A stretch of DNA of 64,000 nucleotides from CAXBMB01 sp052078155 (GTDB lineage Bacteria; Pseudomonadota; Alphaproteobacteria; Kiloniellales; DSM-21159). The position numbers were made by a program, and so were the translations under genes. The notes under the pieces are model-generated. The model saw nothing but the letters and a program-made list of their open reading frames with translations. It was not told where the DNA came from and ran no database searches. Every line of letters begins with the position of its first letter. The first letter of the stretch is position 1. The stretch spans positions 744,001 through 808,000 of the forward strand of contig JBQJBP010000002.1 in the NCBI GenBank assembly GCA_052078155.1. Direction: 5' to 3'. Shown here piece by piece: positions 33,352 through 42,774 of the stretch.

Positions 33352-36195
33352 TCAGAAAGGCAGGTCGTCGTCGGCCAGTTCCGCCTGTGCCGGGTTGCGC
33401 CCCAGGAAGTTCCGGGTTTCGGCGATGGCTTCTGCCAGGCCCACACGCTGGACTTCCACCCCTTCCGGAAAGGCCGTGGCCAGGCGGGACGGCATCATGG
33501 GATCCAGCAGCACAAAAACCCCGCGATCGTCCGCCCGTCGAATGAGGCGACCGTAGGCCTGTCGCAGCTTGAATCGGGTCAGCATGTCGTCGTAGTGGCG
33601 CTTGCCAAAGTGATTGCGTCTGGCCTTGTGGCGCAGATCCGGACGGGGCCAGGGGACCCGATCAAAGACGATCAGACGCAGAGACTCGCCGGGCACATCA
33701 ATGCCGTCGCGCACGGCATCGGTGCCCAGAAGGCAGGAGTGGGTTTCCGCCCGGAAAATCTCCACCAGGGTGGACACATCCATGCCATCAATGTGCTGGG
33801 CGTGCAGGTCAACGCCGGCGTCTTCCAGAGGCACGGCAATGCGCCGATGAACGGCTTTCAGGCGGGAAATGGCGGTAAAAAGTCCCAATCCGCCGCCTCC
33901 TGAGGCCAGAAAGAGTTCCCGCAAGGCAGCTGCCACCTGATCCAGATCGTCTTTGCGCACGTCATTGACCACAAAGATCCGGGTCTGCTGGCTGTAGTAG
34001 AATGGCGAGGGAACCGTCACTTCGCGGGCCGGCTGCGGCAGATAGAGCGCCCCACTGCGGGTTTTCGCTGCCTGCCAGTCTTCAGCGACCTCGCCGCTGC
34101 GATCGGTCAGCGTGGCGGAGGTGACCAGGGCGCCCTGGGCCGGGGCCAGGACGGTTGCCGCAAAGGGCCGGGTGGGATCCAGGTGGTGGCGGAAGTAACC
34201 GATGTCGATTTCCCGCCCTTCGCTGCGCTCCACAGCCAGCCAGTCCACATAGTCCGGGGGCGTTTCCGTCTCCAGGCAGGCCAGCATGTCTTTCCAGGCC
34301 TGTATCTGGCTGGAGGCGCGGCGTTGCAGGGCCCGCAGCGTGGATTCAATGCGGCGACGGGAATCACTGTCCAGCTCATCTGCATCCTGGTCCAGTTTCT
34401 GGGCCAGGCACTTTTCAACCGCCTGCAATGGACGCAGAAGCTCATCAAGCGCTTTGCTCAGATCTGCAGCCGCGTCTGTCAGGCCATCGATTACCGGATA
34501 GAGCGGGCATTCCAGGCTGTAGCCTTCGCCGGCTTTCTGAGAGCGGGCGAAGACCTGCTGTCGGACCATCAGCAGAAAGATCTCGCTGGGACCTTCGGCC
34601 CGCCCTTCGGCCAGTCGGGTGTGCCAGTTTTCGCCTGGCAGGTTGCGCGCCGCCCGTAACACGGCATCCAGATTGGCGCGCAGTTCGTCTTCACCATCCA
34701 GGAAGTCTTCCAGACGCCGCTTCAGGCCCTTGACCCGGCTGGCTCCGGCACCTCGCCGCCCCCCTTCATTGCCCAGCAGCCAGCGCCGCAAGTCCCGGGT
34801 TTCATAGCCACTGAGATGGCAGGCAAAGGCACCGTCGGCGGCATCGAACAGATGGTGGCCTTCATCAAAGACATAGTGGGGCGGCAGGCCGCCTTCTTCG
34901 CTGGCTCCCAGGGCAGCTTGGATCATCACCAGTGCGTGGTTGGCGACAACAATCTGTGCCCTTTTTGCCCGCCGGACGGACTTTTCGATGAAGCAGTTCT
35001 TGTAGAATTCGCAGGCCGAATAGATGCACTCCCCCCGGCGGTCGGTCAGGCCCAATGTGCGGGACCGGCCCAGCAGATCGGCCAGCCATCCGGCAAAGTC
35101 CCCCCCCACCATGTCCCCGTCGCGGCTGGCCTCCACCCAGCGGGCCAGCAGGCCCAGAGCAATGGCCCGTTCACCCTGTCCCTGCCAGTCTCCGCCCAGT
35201 GACCGCGCGGCTTCGGCATAGTTCAGCAGACAGAGGTAGTTTTCGCGGCCCTTGCGCACCACGACCTTTCGCCGTTTTTCCTTGCGCTGAGGAAAGAGCT
35301 TGTCCAGTTCATCGTCGATCTGCCGCTGCAGGTTGCGGGTATAGGTGCTGAGCCAGATGGGGGCTTCATTCTGCTCCGCCCAGACGCTGGCCGGGGCGAT
35401 GTACCCCAGGGTCTTGCCCACCCCCGTTCCGGCTTCAGCCAGCACCAGGTTCGGGGCACCTTCTTCCTGGCGGGCACGAAAGGCTGCGGCCACCTGTCCG
35501 GCATAATCAGCCTGTTCCGGCCGGCTTTCTGCGCTGTCATCCAGCAGGCTGGCCAGGCGCTTCCTGGCATCTTCTTCGCTGACTGGATGGTGATCCGGCG
35601 GTGGGGGCGGGGCCATCTCCTGCCATTCCCCCAGCCGCCGCCAGACTTCATAGCCTTCGCGCGGGGTCGGTTGTTCGCTGCCCGGTCCAAACCCCAGGGC
35701 GCGCAGCAACACGGGCCCCCAGAGCCAACCCGCCTGGGCCATTGCAAAGGCCAGGTCCAGGGCTTGCCTGTCTTTGCCCTGTCGGGTGGCCATTTCCTTC
35801 AGCAGCAGGTCTGCCACCTGCAACAGCACCAGGGCCTGTGCCTCCAGATCCTGGGGTTCGGGCAGTGAGAATTTCCGCGCCAGCCCCCGGGGCGTGGGGG
35901 CACAGAAGGAACCCGGGCGGACAAAGGCAAAGAGTTCCAGCAGGTCATAGCCCTTAAGCGCGGCCAATCCCAGACGGCGGGCGGTGGCCGGACCGTGGCA
36001 GACCAAAGGCGGTGTCTGGGCGATCCAGGAGGCTATTTGCTGAGAAGAGGGCGCTTCCAGCTCTCCGTCTGCCGTCAGCCAGACAGCCCCTTTGAACCCG
36101 GCCACCAAAGCAGGGGGCGGCCCGGAAGCGGTCGGACCTGCTGTTGCTGAATCCGCAGCATCTTCGGGAGGGGAATGGGGAGGCGTATCGCTCAT
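33352..36195 (-). CDS. DinG-type superfamily 2 DNA helicase (XPD/Rad3-like)
   Basis: This 947-residue protein has Walker A AEAGTGVGKTLGY at about 253-265, the DEGH box in YVFDEGHHLFDAAD, and VTSATLTDRSGEV. C-terminal helicase motifs include LGTDAVRDGIDVPGESL and QAYGRLIRRADDRG. Four cysteines that could hold a [4Fe-4S] cluster lie between motifs I and II (LCLLN, then GECIYSACEFYKNCF). It should unwind DNA or resolve R-loops and D-loops during repair. Residues 1-250 are an extra N-terminal region without clear catalytic residues, perhaps a degenerate exonuclease-like domain as in related DinG proteins. Confidence 0.9.
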   Translation of the reverse strand: MSDTPPHSPPEDAADSATAGPTASGPPPALVAGFKGAVWLTADGELEAPSSQQIASWIAQTPPLVCHGPATARRLGLAALKGYDLLELFAFVRPGSFCAPTPRGLARKFSLPEPQDLEAQALVLLQVADLLLKEMATRQGKDRQALDLAFAMAQAGWLWGPVLLRALGFGPGSEQPTPREGYEVWRRLGEWQEMAPPPPPDHHPVSEEDARKRLASLLDDSAESRPEQADYAGQVAAAFRARQEEGAPNLVLAEAGTGVGKTLGYIAPASVWAEQNEAPIWLSTYTRNLQRQIDDELDKLFPQRKEKRRKVVVRKGRENYLCLLNYAEAARSLGGDWQGQGERAIALGLLARWVEASRDGDMVGGDFAGWLADLLGRSRTLGLTDRRGECIYSACEFYKNCFIEKSVRRAKRAQIVVANHALVMIQAALGASEEGGLPPHYVFDEGHHLFDAADGAFACHLSGYETRDLRRWLLGNEGGRRGAGASRVKGLKRRLEDFLDGEDELRANLDAVLRAARNLPGENWHTRLAEGRAEGPSEIFLLMVRQQVFARSQKAGEGYSLECPLYPVIDGLTDAAADLSKALDELLRPLQAVEKCLAQKLDQDADELDSDSRRRIESTLRALQRRASSQIQAWKDMLACLETETPPDYVDWLAVERSEGREIDIGYFRHHLDPTRPFAATVLAPAQGALVTSATLTDRSGEVAEDWQAAKTRSGALYLPQPAREVTVPSPFYYSQQTRIFVVNDVRKDDLDQVAAALRELFLASGGGGLGLFTAISRLKAVHRRIAVPLEDAGVDLHAQHIDGMDVSTLVEIFRAETHSCLLGTDAVRDGIDVPGESLRLIVFDRVPWPRPDLRHKARRNHFGKRHYDDMLTRFKLRQAYGRLIRRADDRGVFVLLDPMMPSRLATAFPEGVEVQRVGLAEAIAETRNFLGRNPAQAELADDDLPF

Positions 36196-36321
36196 GCCTC
36201 GTGCCTAAAACGCGCTGCCCGGCTTGGCAAGCTGGAAAGGCGTCGGAGGTAGATTTTGTTGTCAGTGGGTCCTGGGAAAGCTGGTCACGATGGCGGGTCC
36301 GGGAGTGTTGCCCGGGGTTTG

Positions 36322-36753
36322 TTATGCAATTTGCTGACCCATCAGCGCGCGCTCAAAGGAATCTGCTGGCAGAAGGCCCAGCTGGCTCCAGTAACTGAGA
36401 AAATCGATGTGGTTGTAGGCTTCCGCAAGGCGATTGTCCTCGATCCGCATCCACATGCTTCCCGTGACGGCAATGGGCTGTCCGGTTTCTCGACCGGTGG
36501 CACGGATGGTGCAGATGATACTGACCCAGTCACCCTGCTGGTGATAGCGATCGATTGTAATGTCATGATTTGTGGCAAGAGCACATATCGCAGCGTGAAA
36601 CTGCTTAAACTGCTCAGGAGTGACATGAGGTTGAGCGCCCAGCCCTTCGACCCGGGCATCGATAAAAAGCTCGTCAATGGCGCTTGGATCTTCTTGCTTC
36701 CAAACACGCTCAAACCACGTTTCGATCAGTTTACGGTCCTGGGGGCGTTCCAT
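36322..36753 (-). CDS. SnoaL-like / NTF2-fold protein
   Basis: This 143-residue protein starts at 36753, just after a perfect AGGAGG. It has the SnoaL-like layout: an N-terminal helix LIETWFERVWKQEDPSAIDELF, VTPEQFKQFHAAICALATNHD, and strands WVSIICTIRATGRETGQPIAVTGSMWMRIEDNRLAEAYNHID. Such proteins are cone-shaped barrels that act as cyclases, isomerases or simple binders. No substrate can be inferred. It stands alone beside the helicase gene. Confidence 0.82.
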   Translation of the reverse strand: MERPQDRKLIETWFERVWKQEDPSAIDELFIDARVEGLGAQPHVTPEQFKQFHAAICALATNHDITIDRYHQQGDWVSIICTIRATGRETGQPIAVTGSMWMRIEDNRLAEAYNHIDFLSYWSQLGLLPADSFERALMGQQIA

Positions 36754-37038
36754 GGGATCCTCCTGTCCGATTTGCTGTGAGTAAGAATGTCTTTCTATAA
36801 TAGAAAAAATCTCAATCAATATCACCTTAAAGTAATGAGCTTGATATTTAAGCGGCAACAATCGCATAGGGAGTTATGACCTATGCGGATTTTGCGGGCG
36901 GCCTTTCTGTTGCAAAAGATTGACCTGAGGCGGTGGCGGCCCTAGCTTGCGCGGCGCGACCGCACTTGATTTCTGGACTTCCAGGCGGGTGCGCTCCTGA
37001 GAGAAACTCCTTTTATCCGGCAAGAGAAAGTAAGAAGC

Positions 37039-38625
37039 ATGTCGACCGAGCGCGAATTGGCTTTGGCGGGCAAAGCATGGCCCTTCGAGGAAGCACGAAA
37101 GCTCCTGGAACGCACCAAAGGCAAAACGCCCGAGAAGGGATACGTGCTTTTTGAAACGGGCTACGGCCCCTCCGGTCTGCCGCACATCGGCACTTTCGGG
37201 GAAGTGGCACGCACCACGATGGTGCGCCGCGCCTTCCAGCGGATGAGTGATATTCCCACCAAGCTTTTCTGCTTTTCCGATGATCTGGACGGGCTGCGCA
37301 AAGTGCCGGACAACGTCCCCAATCAGGAAATGCTGGCCCAGTATCTCAACAAGCCCCTGACCCAGGTGCCTGATCCTTTCGGCACACACGACAGCTTTGG
37401 TGCGCACAACAATGCCCGCCTGATGGCCTTTCTTGATTCCTTCGGTTTTGAGTACGAGTTCAAATCCTCCACCGAGGTTTATCAGTCCGGCGCCTTCGAT
37501 GAAGCGCTGCTGAAAGTGCTGGAAAAGTACGAAGAGATCATGGCGGTCATGTTGCCGTCTCTGGGTGAAGAGCGGCAGAAAACCTACAGCCCTTTCCTGC
37601 CGATTTCGCCCACCACCGGCAACGTTCTGCAGGTGCCCATTCTGGAGCGGAACCTGGATGCCGGTACTGTGGTCTTTGAAGATGAAGACGGCAAGAAGGT
37701 AGAGGTGCCGGTGACCGGCGGTCATTGCAAGCTGCAGTGGAAGCCGGACTGGGGCATGCGCTGGGCCGCTTTGGGCGTGGATTATGAGATGAGCGGCAAG
37801 GATCTGATTGATTCGGTCAAGCTGGGCTCAAAGATCTGCCGCATTCTGGGACAGAAGCCGCCTGAAGGCTTTAACTACGAGCTGTTCCTGGATGAGCAGG
37901 GTCAGAAGATCTCCAAATCCAAGGGCAATGGTCTGTCCGTTGAGGAATGGCTGCAGTATGCGCCGCCGGATTCTCTGTCTCTCTTCATGTTTCAGAAGCC
38001 CCGGGCGGCGAAAAAGCTGTTCTTCGGCGTGATCCCCAAGACCGTGGACGAGTATCTGAGCCACATTTCCAAATTTGACAGCCTGGAAACTGACAAGCAG
38101 ATGGAATCACCGGTCTGGCACATTCATAACGGCCAGCCCCCCAAAGAGCAGTCAGGGGTCAGCTTTAACCTGCTGCTGAACCTGGTGGGGACCTGCAACA
38201 GTGATGACCCGGCTGTGCTCTGGGGTTTCATCAGCCGCTATGCCCCCAATGCCACGCCGGAAACAGATCCCATCCTCGATGGTCTGGTGAGCTACGCCGG
38301 CCGCTACTATCAGGACTTTGTCAAACCGACCAAGAAGTACCGGCTTGCCACAACAGAAGAGCAGAAAGCCTTGAGCGATCTTCTGGCTGCGCTGGAAGAT
38401 CTGGAAGAGGGTACAGAAGGCGCTGAAATCCAGAACGCGGTTTATGCGGTGGGCAAGGCCCACGGCTATGAGAACCTGCGGGAATGGTTCAAGGCCTGCT
38501 ATGAAATCCTCTTTGGCCAGGAACAGGGGCCCCGCTTGGGATCTTTCTTTGCCCTCTTTGGTCTGGAAGAGAGCAAAAAGCTGCTGGGCCGAGCCATTGC
38601 AGGGGAAGATCTGGCTGCTGAGTGA
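37039..38625 (+). CDS. lysK: Lysyl-tRNA synthetase, class I
   Basis: This 528-residue class I synthetase attaches lysine to tRNA-Lys. The HIGH-like motif is in GPSGLPHIGTFGE (43-55), and the KMSKS loop is K290-I-S-K-S in EQGQKISKSKGNGLS. The C-terminal part is helical, with an anticodon-binding character. Class I LysRS is the archaeal type that replaces the usual class II enzyme in many alphaproteobacteria. The gene is monocistronic with its own terminator. Confidence 0.96.
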   Translation: MSTERELALAGKAWPFEEARKLLERTKGKTPEKGYVLFETGYGPSGLPHIGTFGEVARTTMVRRAFQRMSDIPTKLFCFSDDLDGLRKVPDNVPNQEMLAQYLNKPLTQVPDPFGTHDSFGAHNNARLMAFLDSFGFEYEFKSSTEVYQSGAFDEALLKVLEKYEEIMAVMLPSLGEERQKTYSPFLPISPTTGNVLQVPILERNLDAGTVVFEDEDGKKVEVPVTGGHCKLQWKPDWGMRWAALGVDYEMSGKDLIDSVKLGSKICRILGQKPPEGFNYELFLDEQGQKISKSKGNGLSVEEWLQYAPPDSLSLFMFQKPRAAKKLFFGVIPKTVDEYLSHISKFDSLETDKQMESPVWHIHNGQPPKEQSGVSFNLLLNLVGTCNSDDPAVLWGFISRYAPNATPETDPILDGLVSYAGRYYQDFVKPTKKYRLATTEEQKALSDLLAALEDLEEGTEGAEIQNAVYAVGKAHGYENLREWFKACYEILFGQEQGPRLGSFFALFGLEESKKLLGRAIAGEDLAAE

Positions 38626-38663
38626 TTGCCAGGTCCTGCCCTGAAAAGAGGCAGAAAGTGAAG

Positions 38664-38703
38664 CGCTTCAAGTGTCGCCAGGTGGTGACTCTTGAAGCGT
38701 TTT
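38664..38703 (+). terminator. Rho-independent terminator of lysK
   Basis: The stem CGCTTCAAG with CTTGAAGCG closes an 18-base loop, followed by TTTTG, about 40 bases past the lysK stop. Confidence 0.8.
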
Positions 38704-38921
38704 GATTCCGGGACTGGAGAAGATCTGAGGTATCAAGCCTCGTTTCCAGAACCCGGCGGGGGGCGCTGCCTGTCGGGTGCACAGTGCAACAGTTTCTCGT
38801 CTGTTGCCTACCCTTCACTATGTGACGCTAATTGAGCAGCCAGTCGGCTGGGATTTTCCAACGTGAGTCTTTTCCTGCGGTTAGCTTGCTGCTGACCTGG
38901 ATCTAACTTCCTGTTTTGGGT

Positions 38922-38965
38922 TAGAGCCTGATCGCTCGTTAGAAATCATGCTCCGTCCACTTAAG
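38922..38965. repeat. Shortened copy of the dispersed intergenic repeat
   Basis: TTAGAGCCTGATCGCTCGTTAG resembles the left end of copy A at 3292, and GTCCACTTAAG resembles its right end, with the middle missing. ATCATGCTC between them is an inverted match to the left end. The right end runs directly into a heptamer repeat. The remainder of 38704-39099 shows no gene. Confidence 0.5.
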
Positions 38966-39000
38966 CCCTAAGCCCTAAGCCCTAAGCCCTAGGCCCTGCG
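38961..39000. repeat. Short tandem repeat of the heptamer CCCTAAG
   Basis: Three perfect CCCTAAG units (38966-38986) are followed by CCCTAGG and a partial unit, and preceded by TTAAG. It looks like replication slippage at the end of the dispersed repeat. It lies just past the stop of the PAS protein gene on the minus strand. Confidence 0.9.
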
Positions 39001-39099
39001 CTAAGATGTTGAAAAGTGGTGATGTAACGCTTTGAGCGTATGGCGCAGCGATCCCCTGGAACTGATCTGGTGCTAAGCTGGCGGTTGCCAAACCTGGCT

Positions 39100-39654
39100 C
39101 TAGGCCGGGTCTTCAGATGGCAGCAGGGCATCAGGGTCCAGGCTGCAAACCGTGCCGATGATGTGGCTGATCCTGCCGCTGTGATCAACCATCGGGCAAT
39201 CAAGGCCTTCGAAGGCCGCCGGTTGGCGGTCAGGCCAGGTTCGCAAACCCCGGGTGTGCTGTGGGCAGGCCTGATCACAGACAAAGTCCAGGTAGTCCGG
39301 AACACTCTGGGTGAAGCCGGTGACGAAGAGTTTGACCCTTTCATTCATGGCAAGTCGGGAACCCAGCAAGAACCGGGTGTCTTCGCCAATGATCCGGTAG
39401 TCGTAGCGACCCGGTGCCAAGCGTTTGATCAGAAAAAGATTTTTGGCCAATCCAGCGTGATCCAGAATATCAAAGCTGGCCCGCAAGGGGGGTGTTCCGG
39501 ACCTGTAGAGAGGGGAGGCGGGCTGCTGATTGGATTGCCACCAGTCAAACAGCTCTTGCGCGGGAGCCGTAATCAGATCACTGGCAGCGCTGACCGGCCC
39601 GCTTTTTATGTCGCGGACTGTGGTGGCAAAATGAGATGTGTCATCTGACGTCAT
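39100..39654 (-). CDS. PAS_5-type PAS domain protein
   Basis: This 184-residue protein is related to the one at 32724. Its landmarks are LFDWWQSNQQP, FDILDHAGLAKNLFLIKRLAP, YDYRIIGEDTRFLLGSRLAM and CPMVDHSGRISHIIGTVCSL. The start at 39654 (TSDDTSHFATTV) is uncertain because no good ribosome-binding site precedes it. There is no attached output domain. Its 3' end lies beside the heptamer repeat. Confidence 0.72.
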   Translation of the reverse strand: MTSDDTSHFATTVRDIKSGPVSAASDLITAPAQELFDWWQSNQQPASPLYRSGTPPLRASFDILDHAGLAKNLFLIKRLAPGRYDYRIIGEDTRFLLGSRLAMNERVKLFVTGFTQSVPDYLDFVCDQACPQHTRGLRTWPDRQPAAFEGLDCPMVDHSGRISHIIGTVCSLDPDALLPSEDPA

Positions 39655-39875
39655 GCTGTGGAGTGACCACACACAAAAAGGGGCTGTCCCGCCCATTTCT
39701 TTGGGGATCGGATGAAACGAGAAACACTGACAGCTTGCAGCAGACATCATCGGTGTGTCTAGGATGGATTGTGATTTTCTCGTTTATTTGTACGCTAGGG
39801 TTGTTTTCCGGCCCGGCTTCTGTCTTACCGGAGCTTTCGCCCAACATCATTGGGAAACAGGTCGGGTCATAGAAA

Positions 39876-39907
39876 AAGGGGCAATCCGATAAGTCGAACT
39901 GCCCCTT
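39876..39907 (-). terminator. Terminator downstream of the BCAT-like gene
   Basis: The stem AAGGGGCA with TGCCCCTT closes a 16-base loop. On the minus strand it is followed by TTTC, giving a five-T run with the stem end. It lies about 160 bases past the aminotransferase stop. The rest of 39655-40069 holds no gene that I can support. Confidence 0.65.
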
Positions 39908-40069
39908 ATCTATCTTGTCAGGAGGTGCCTGAAGCCTGCCCATTTGATAACCAAGCGGCTGTTCCCATAAGGGTGCCGCAGCCTGGTCTTTCGAGAGCAG
40001 AGTGCGCCGTTGCCCCTTTGCCGGTCTGGACAGACACGACTGTCAAGGGGCGGGCACCAGCCTTTGAGC

Positions 40070-40912
40070 TCACCCCTTGTGGGCGTACTCCCAGTAAAGC
40101 TCGCGGGCGCGATTGTAGACAGGGCCTGGCTGCAGTTCACGGTCGTCGATGCGGGTGATGGGCATGACCTTGCCATAGTTCCCGGTGTTGAAGATCTCGT
40201 CCGCGTCCTGGAAATCTTTGTAGCTCAGGGTGCATTCGATGACCTCCTGGCCGGAGTCCCGCAGCAACTGAGCAACCCGCTGGCGGGTAATGCCGTTCAG
40301 GAAACTGCCGTTGGGCACCGGGGTGTAGGCTTTGCCGTCCTTGGCCATCCAGATGTTGGAGGTGCAGAGTTCTGCCACGTTGCCAGCCATATCCAGCATG
40401 ACCGCGTTGTCGAACCCCTGCTCGATGGCTTCGCGCAAGGCCCGGCCGGAGTTGGGATAGAGGCAGGCCGCTTTGGCATCCGTGGGGGCGACTTCCAGAT
40501 TGGGCCGGCGGAAGCGGGACAGGGTCACACTCATGCCCTGACTGACGTCTGGCAAAGCTGACTCGTACAGGCTGAGACAAAAGCGCGTGGTGGCGGGATC
40601 TGCAGCCACGAAGCCGCCCTCTGCCCAATAGAGGGGCTTGATGTAGAGTTCGGCGGATTTGTCGAATTTTTTCAGGCCGTCCTGAATCATCTCTTCAATC
40701 TCACCGGCCTGGTGCAGGGCCTTCAGACCCATGGCTTCGGCAGAGCGGTTGACGCGCTGGCAGTGGAGATCCAGATCCGGTGTTGTACCTTCAAAGGCCC
40801 GGGCGCCGTCAAAGACAGTGGAAGCCAGCCAAAAGGCGTGTGACATGGGCCCCAGAATTTGCGGATTGCCCTCAACCCACGTTCCGTCAACAAAACTCCA
40901 AGCAGCAGTCAT
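40070..40912 (-). CDS. Branched-chain amino acid aminotransferase-like, PLP fold type IV
   Basis: This 280-residue enzyme resembles IlvE. It shows AFWLASTVFDGARAFEG near the start, the Schiff-base lysine probably in ELYIKPLYWAEGG, AVMLDMAGNVAELCTSNIWMAKDG, and the cofactor-binding NGITRQRVAQLL. IlvE-type enzymes carry out the last step of leucine, isoleucine and valine synthesis. D-amino acid aminotransferase and aminodeoxychorismate lyase share the fold, so the exact substrate is not certain. The ATG at 40912 gives the family-like N-terminus. Confidence 0.87.
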   Translation of the reverse strand: MTAAWSFVDGTWVEGNPQILGPMSHAFWLASTVFDGARAFEGTTPDLDLHCQRVNRSAEAMGLKALHQAGEIEEMIQDGLKKFDKSAELYIKPLYWAEGGFVAADPATTRFCLSLYESALPDVSQGMSVTLSRFRRPNLEVAPTDAKAACLYPNSGRALREAIEQGFDNAVMLDMAGNVAELCTSNIWMAKDGKAYTPVPNGSFLNGITRQRVAQLLRDSGQEVIECTLSYKDFQDADEIFNTGNYGKVMPITRIDDRELQPGPVYNRARELYWEYAHKG

Positions 40913-41389
40913 TTCGCCAAGTACCTTCAATCGAAAGAAAAGGAAAAAAGAGGAATAGCCTGCTGACCCCTTTTCAATTCACAGGCAGCAGGTCTTTGTA
41001 TGATGGCGCTCAGCATAGCGATTGCACAGGAAGGGACAAGCGTTGCCATGCGCATGTCACCCTTTCCCGGCGTGGTGAGTGTGGCAAGAGGTGCAACCTC
41101 GACACCTTGCACGACATCTTGGCTTTCATTGGATGGATTGAAAACACCTCAGATTGATCTGCCAACCTTCCTCTATCCTTCTGAAAAGAAGGAGCTTTCC
41201 CTTTCAATGGGGACATCCCGGCGATTCCGCTTAGCCGGCTTTGCTTACAGGCTCTGTGACGCCTGCAAGGCAAGTCCGGATATGGCCCTTCAATAGGTTT
41301 GTTGCAGAAGGGCGTTTGTCTCTGGAGGGCGGCTTGTTTCAGAAAGGTGGTTTGGCTCAGGAGGGCAGCGTTCGAAATCGACGGACTGC
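40913..41389. other. 477-base intergenic region; no gene supported
   Basis: Open frames exist on both strands, but none has a family signature. Near 41295-41370 there is a weak threefold pattern of about 20 bases, each unit ending in a G-rich segment (GGAGGGCGG, AAAGGTGG, GGAGGGCAG). I see no convincing terminator for the S24-like gene. Confidence 0.35.
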
Positions 41390-42022
41390 TTACTGGCTGG
41401 CCCAGACAATGCGGGAGATCCACAGCAACTCATCGCGGGCAAAGTGCTTCTCACCCCCGTTGCTGCCCAATGGAAAGAGCTCTACCCGGGTGGCGGTTTC
41501 CCGGGCCAGGCCCATCAACAGCACCGTACCCCGATTGGTGCAGAGAGCCACCCGGTCGTTCCGCCTGATCCCGGCATGGGGGGCCACCACCAGACGGTCG
41601 CCATCACGGAAGATCGGGGCGAAGTCATTGCCGGTGACTTCAAGGGCAAAAGCGGCAGTGTCCTTGAGAATGGGAAAGTTGACCTCATCCCATCCCGTGC
41701 CGGTCGGGCAGCCCTGGTCATCGAAAAGGGCGCGGTTTCCGGCGAGATCAAAGGGGATCATGGGCATGCGACGGGCCAGGGTTGCCGATTCTTCCTCTTC
41801 CAAAAGAGCGACGAATTCGGTCATGGTGGCATTGGTCGCCTGCAGGATCTTGGCAAGGGACTCTGTGCTGGGCCATCTTTGCTTGCCTTCAGCCGTGATC
41901 CGTTTGGATTTGTTGAAGGTGGTGGGATCCAGTCCGGAACGGCGTGCCAGACCAGAGGCTGACAAGTTGTTCTTGTCTGCCAGTCTGTCTATGGCTTTCC
42001 AAACTTGGTTATGACTCAGCAT
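41390..42022 (-). CDS. XRE-type transcriptional repressor with degenerate S24/LexA C-terminal domain
   Basis: This 210-residue regulator has a helix-turn-helix at about 10-60 (LSASGLARRSGLDPTTFNKSKR) and a LexA/CI-like C-terminal domain at about 85-205. The active serine motif, G-x-S-M-x-P in LexA, reads G-N-D-F-A-P here. The lysine region, V-K-R-L in LexA, reads LLMGLAR. Both catalytic residues therefore appear lost, and self-cleavage is unlikely. The domain probably serves for dimerisation. The divergent DUF952 gene shares an AT-rich intergenic region that may hold its operator. Confidence 0.85.
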   Translation of the reverse strand: MLSHNQVWKAIDRLADKNNLSASGLARRSGLDPTTFNKSKRITAEGKQRWPSTESLAKILQATNATMTEFVALLEEEESATLARRMPMIPFDLAGNRALFDDQGCPTGTGWDEVNFPILKDTAAFALEVTGNDFAPIFRDGDRLVVAPHAGIRRNDRVALCTNRGTVLLMGLARETATRVELFPLGSNGGEKHFARDELLWISRIVWASQ

Positions 42023-42179
42023 GGGAACATTATCTTAGGTTTGCGGTAAAAAGTCAGCAGGAAGATGATCTTATTTTTCAAGATCTAGTTTGATAGTAAG
42101 CAATTGAATTTTCGACGAAAAAAACCGATAAAAAGGGCAAATAAACCTCTGAAACTGAACGAAACTATGGGGATCAGTA

Positions 42180-42572
42180 GTGGAAAAGTTAGTCTATCAC
42201 GTATGCGATGAGGTGTATTGGCGGCAGATGCAAAGTGGAAATTCCTACCAAGGCTCGGCTGATGATCTGAGGGATGGGTTTCTTCATTTTTCGACGGCAC
42301 GGCAGTTGCTGGTGTCGGTTGGCAAACACCGCGCCGGGCAGGAAGGCCTGGTGATCCTGGAAGTCGCCAGTGAGCGTCTGGGGGCTGCTTTGCGCTGGGA
42401 GGAATCTCGCGGCGGGGCGCTCTTTCCACATCTGTATGGCCCGCTGACGGAGGCTGCAGTTACCCGGGCTGCCCCTTTGCCTCTGGGCGAGGATGGCCAG
42501 CATGTTTTTCCGGACTGGAGCGATGTGGACGGCTGGCTGGATGACAGTGAAGCAAAGAGCCGCGATCACTAA
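42180..42572 (+). CDS. DUF952 family protein
   Basis: This 130-residue soluble protein matches DUF952: VYHVCDEVYWRQMQSGNSYQ, DLRDGFLHFSTARQLLVSVGKH, LVILEVASERLGAALRWEESRGG and LFPHLYGPLTEAAVTRAAPLPL. The conserved His and Ser in GFLHFS are present. Members resemble ADP-ribosyltransferase-like folds but have no proven function. It is divergent from the S24-like repressor, which could regulate it. Confidence 0.9.
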   Translation: MEKLVYHVCDEVYWRQMQSGNSYQGSADDLRDGFLHFSTARQLLVSVGKHRAGQEGLVILEVASERLGAALRWEESRGGALFPHLYGPLTEAAVTRAAPLPLGEDGQHVFPDWSDVDGWLDDSEAKSRDH

Positions 42573-42774
42573 CCTTTAAGCCTTCTCAACGCCCACCACA
42601 CTTTCAGGCGTCAAAGCCTGAGGACAGGGCTGTCTTTACGGCAATTGTGCCTCCAGCGATGTTGTCAGCGAGATCTCTGGTTCCGGGTTTTTTGTATCCG
42701 GGGTCTACTTCCCTAGGGTCTTCTTCCAGGAGGTCTCTGCTATCTTCTGGATAGGCCTAAAGAAGCGGGTAAAA

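Noticed and set aside
38961..39000. Possible CRISPR-like or telomere function of the CCCTAAG repeats
   Set aside because: Units are seven bases with no spacers, and only about five are present; a slippage tract is enough to explain it.
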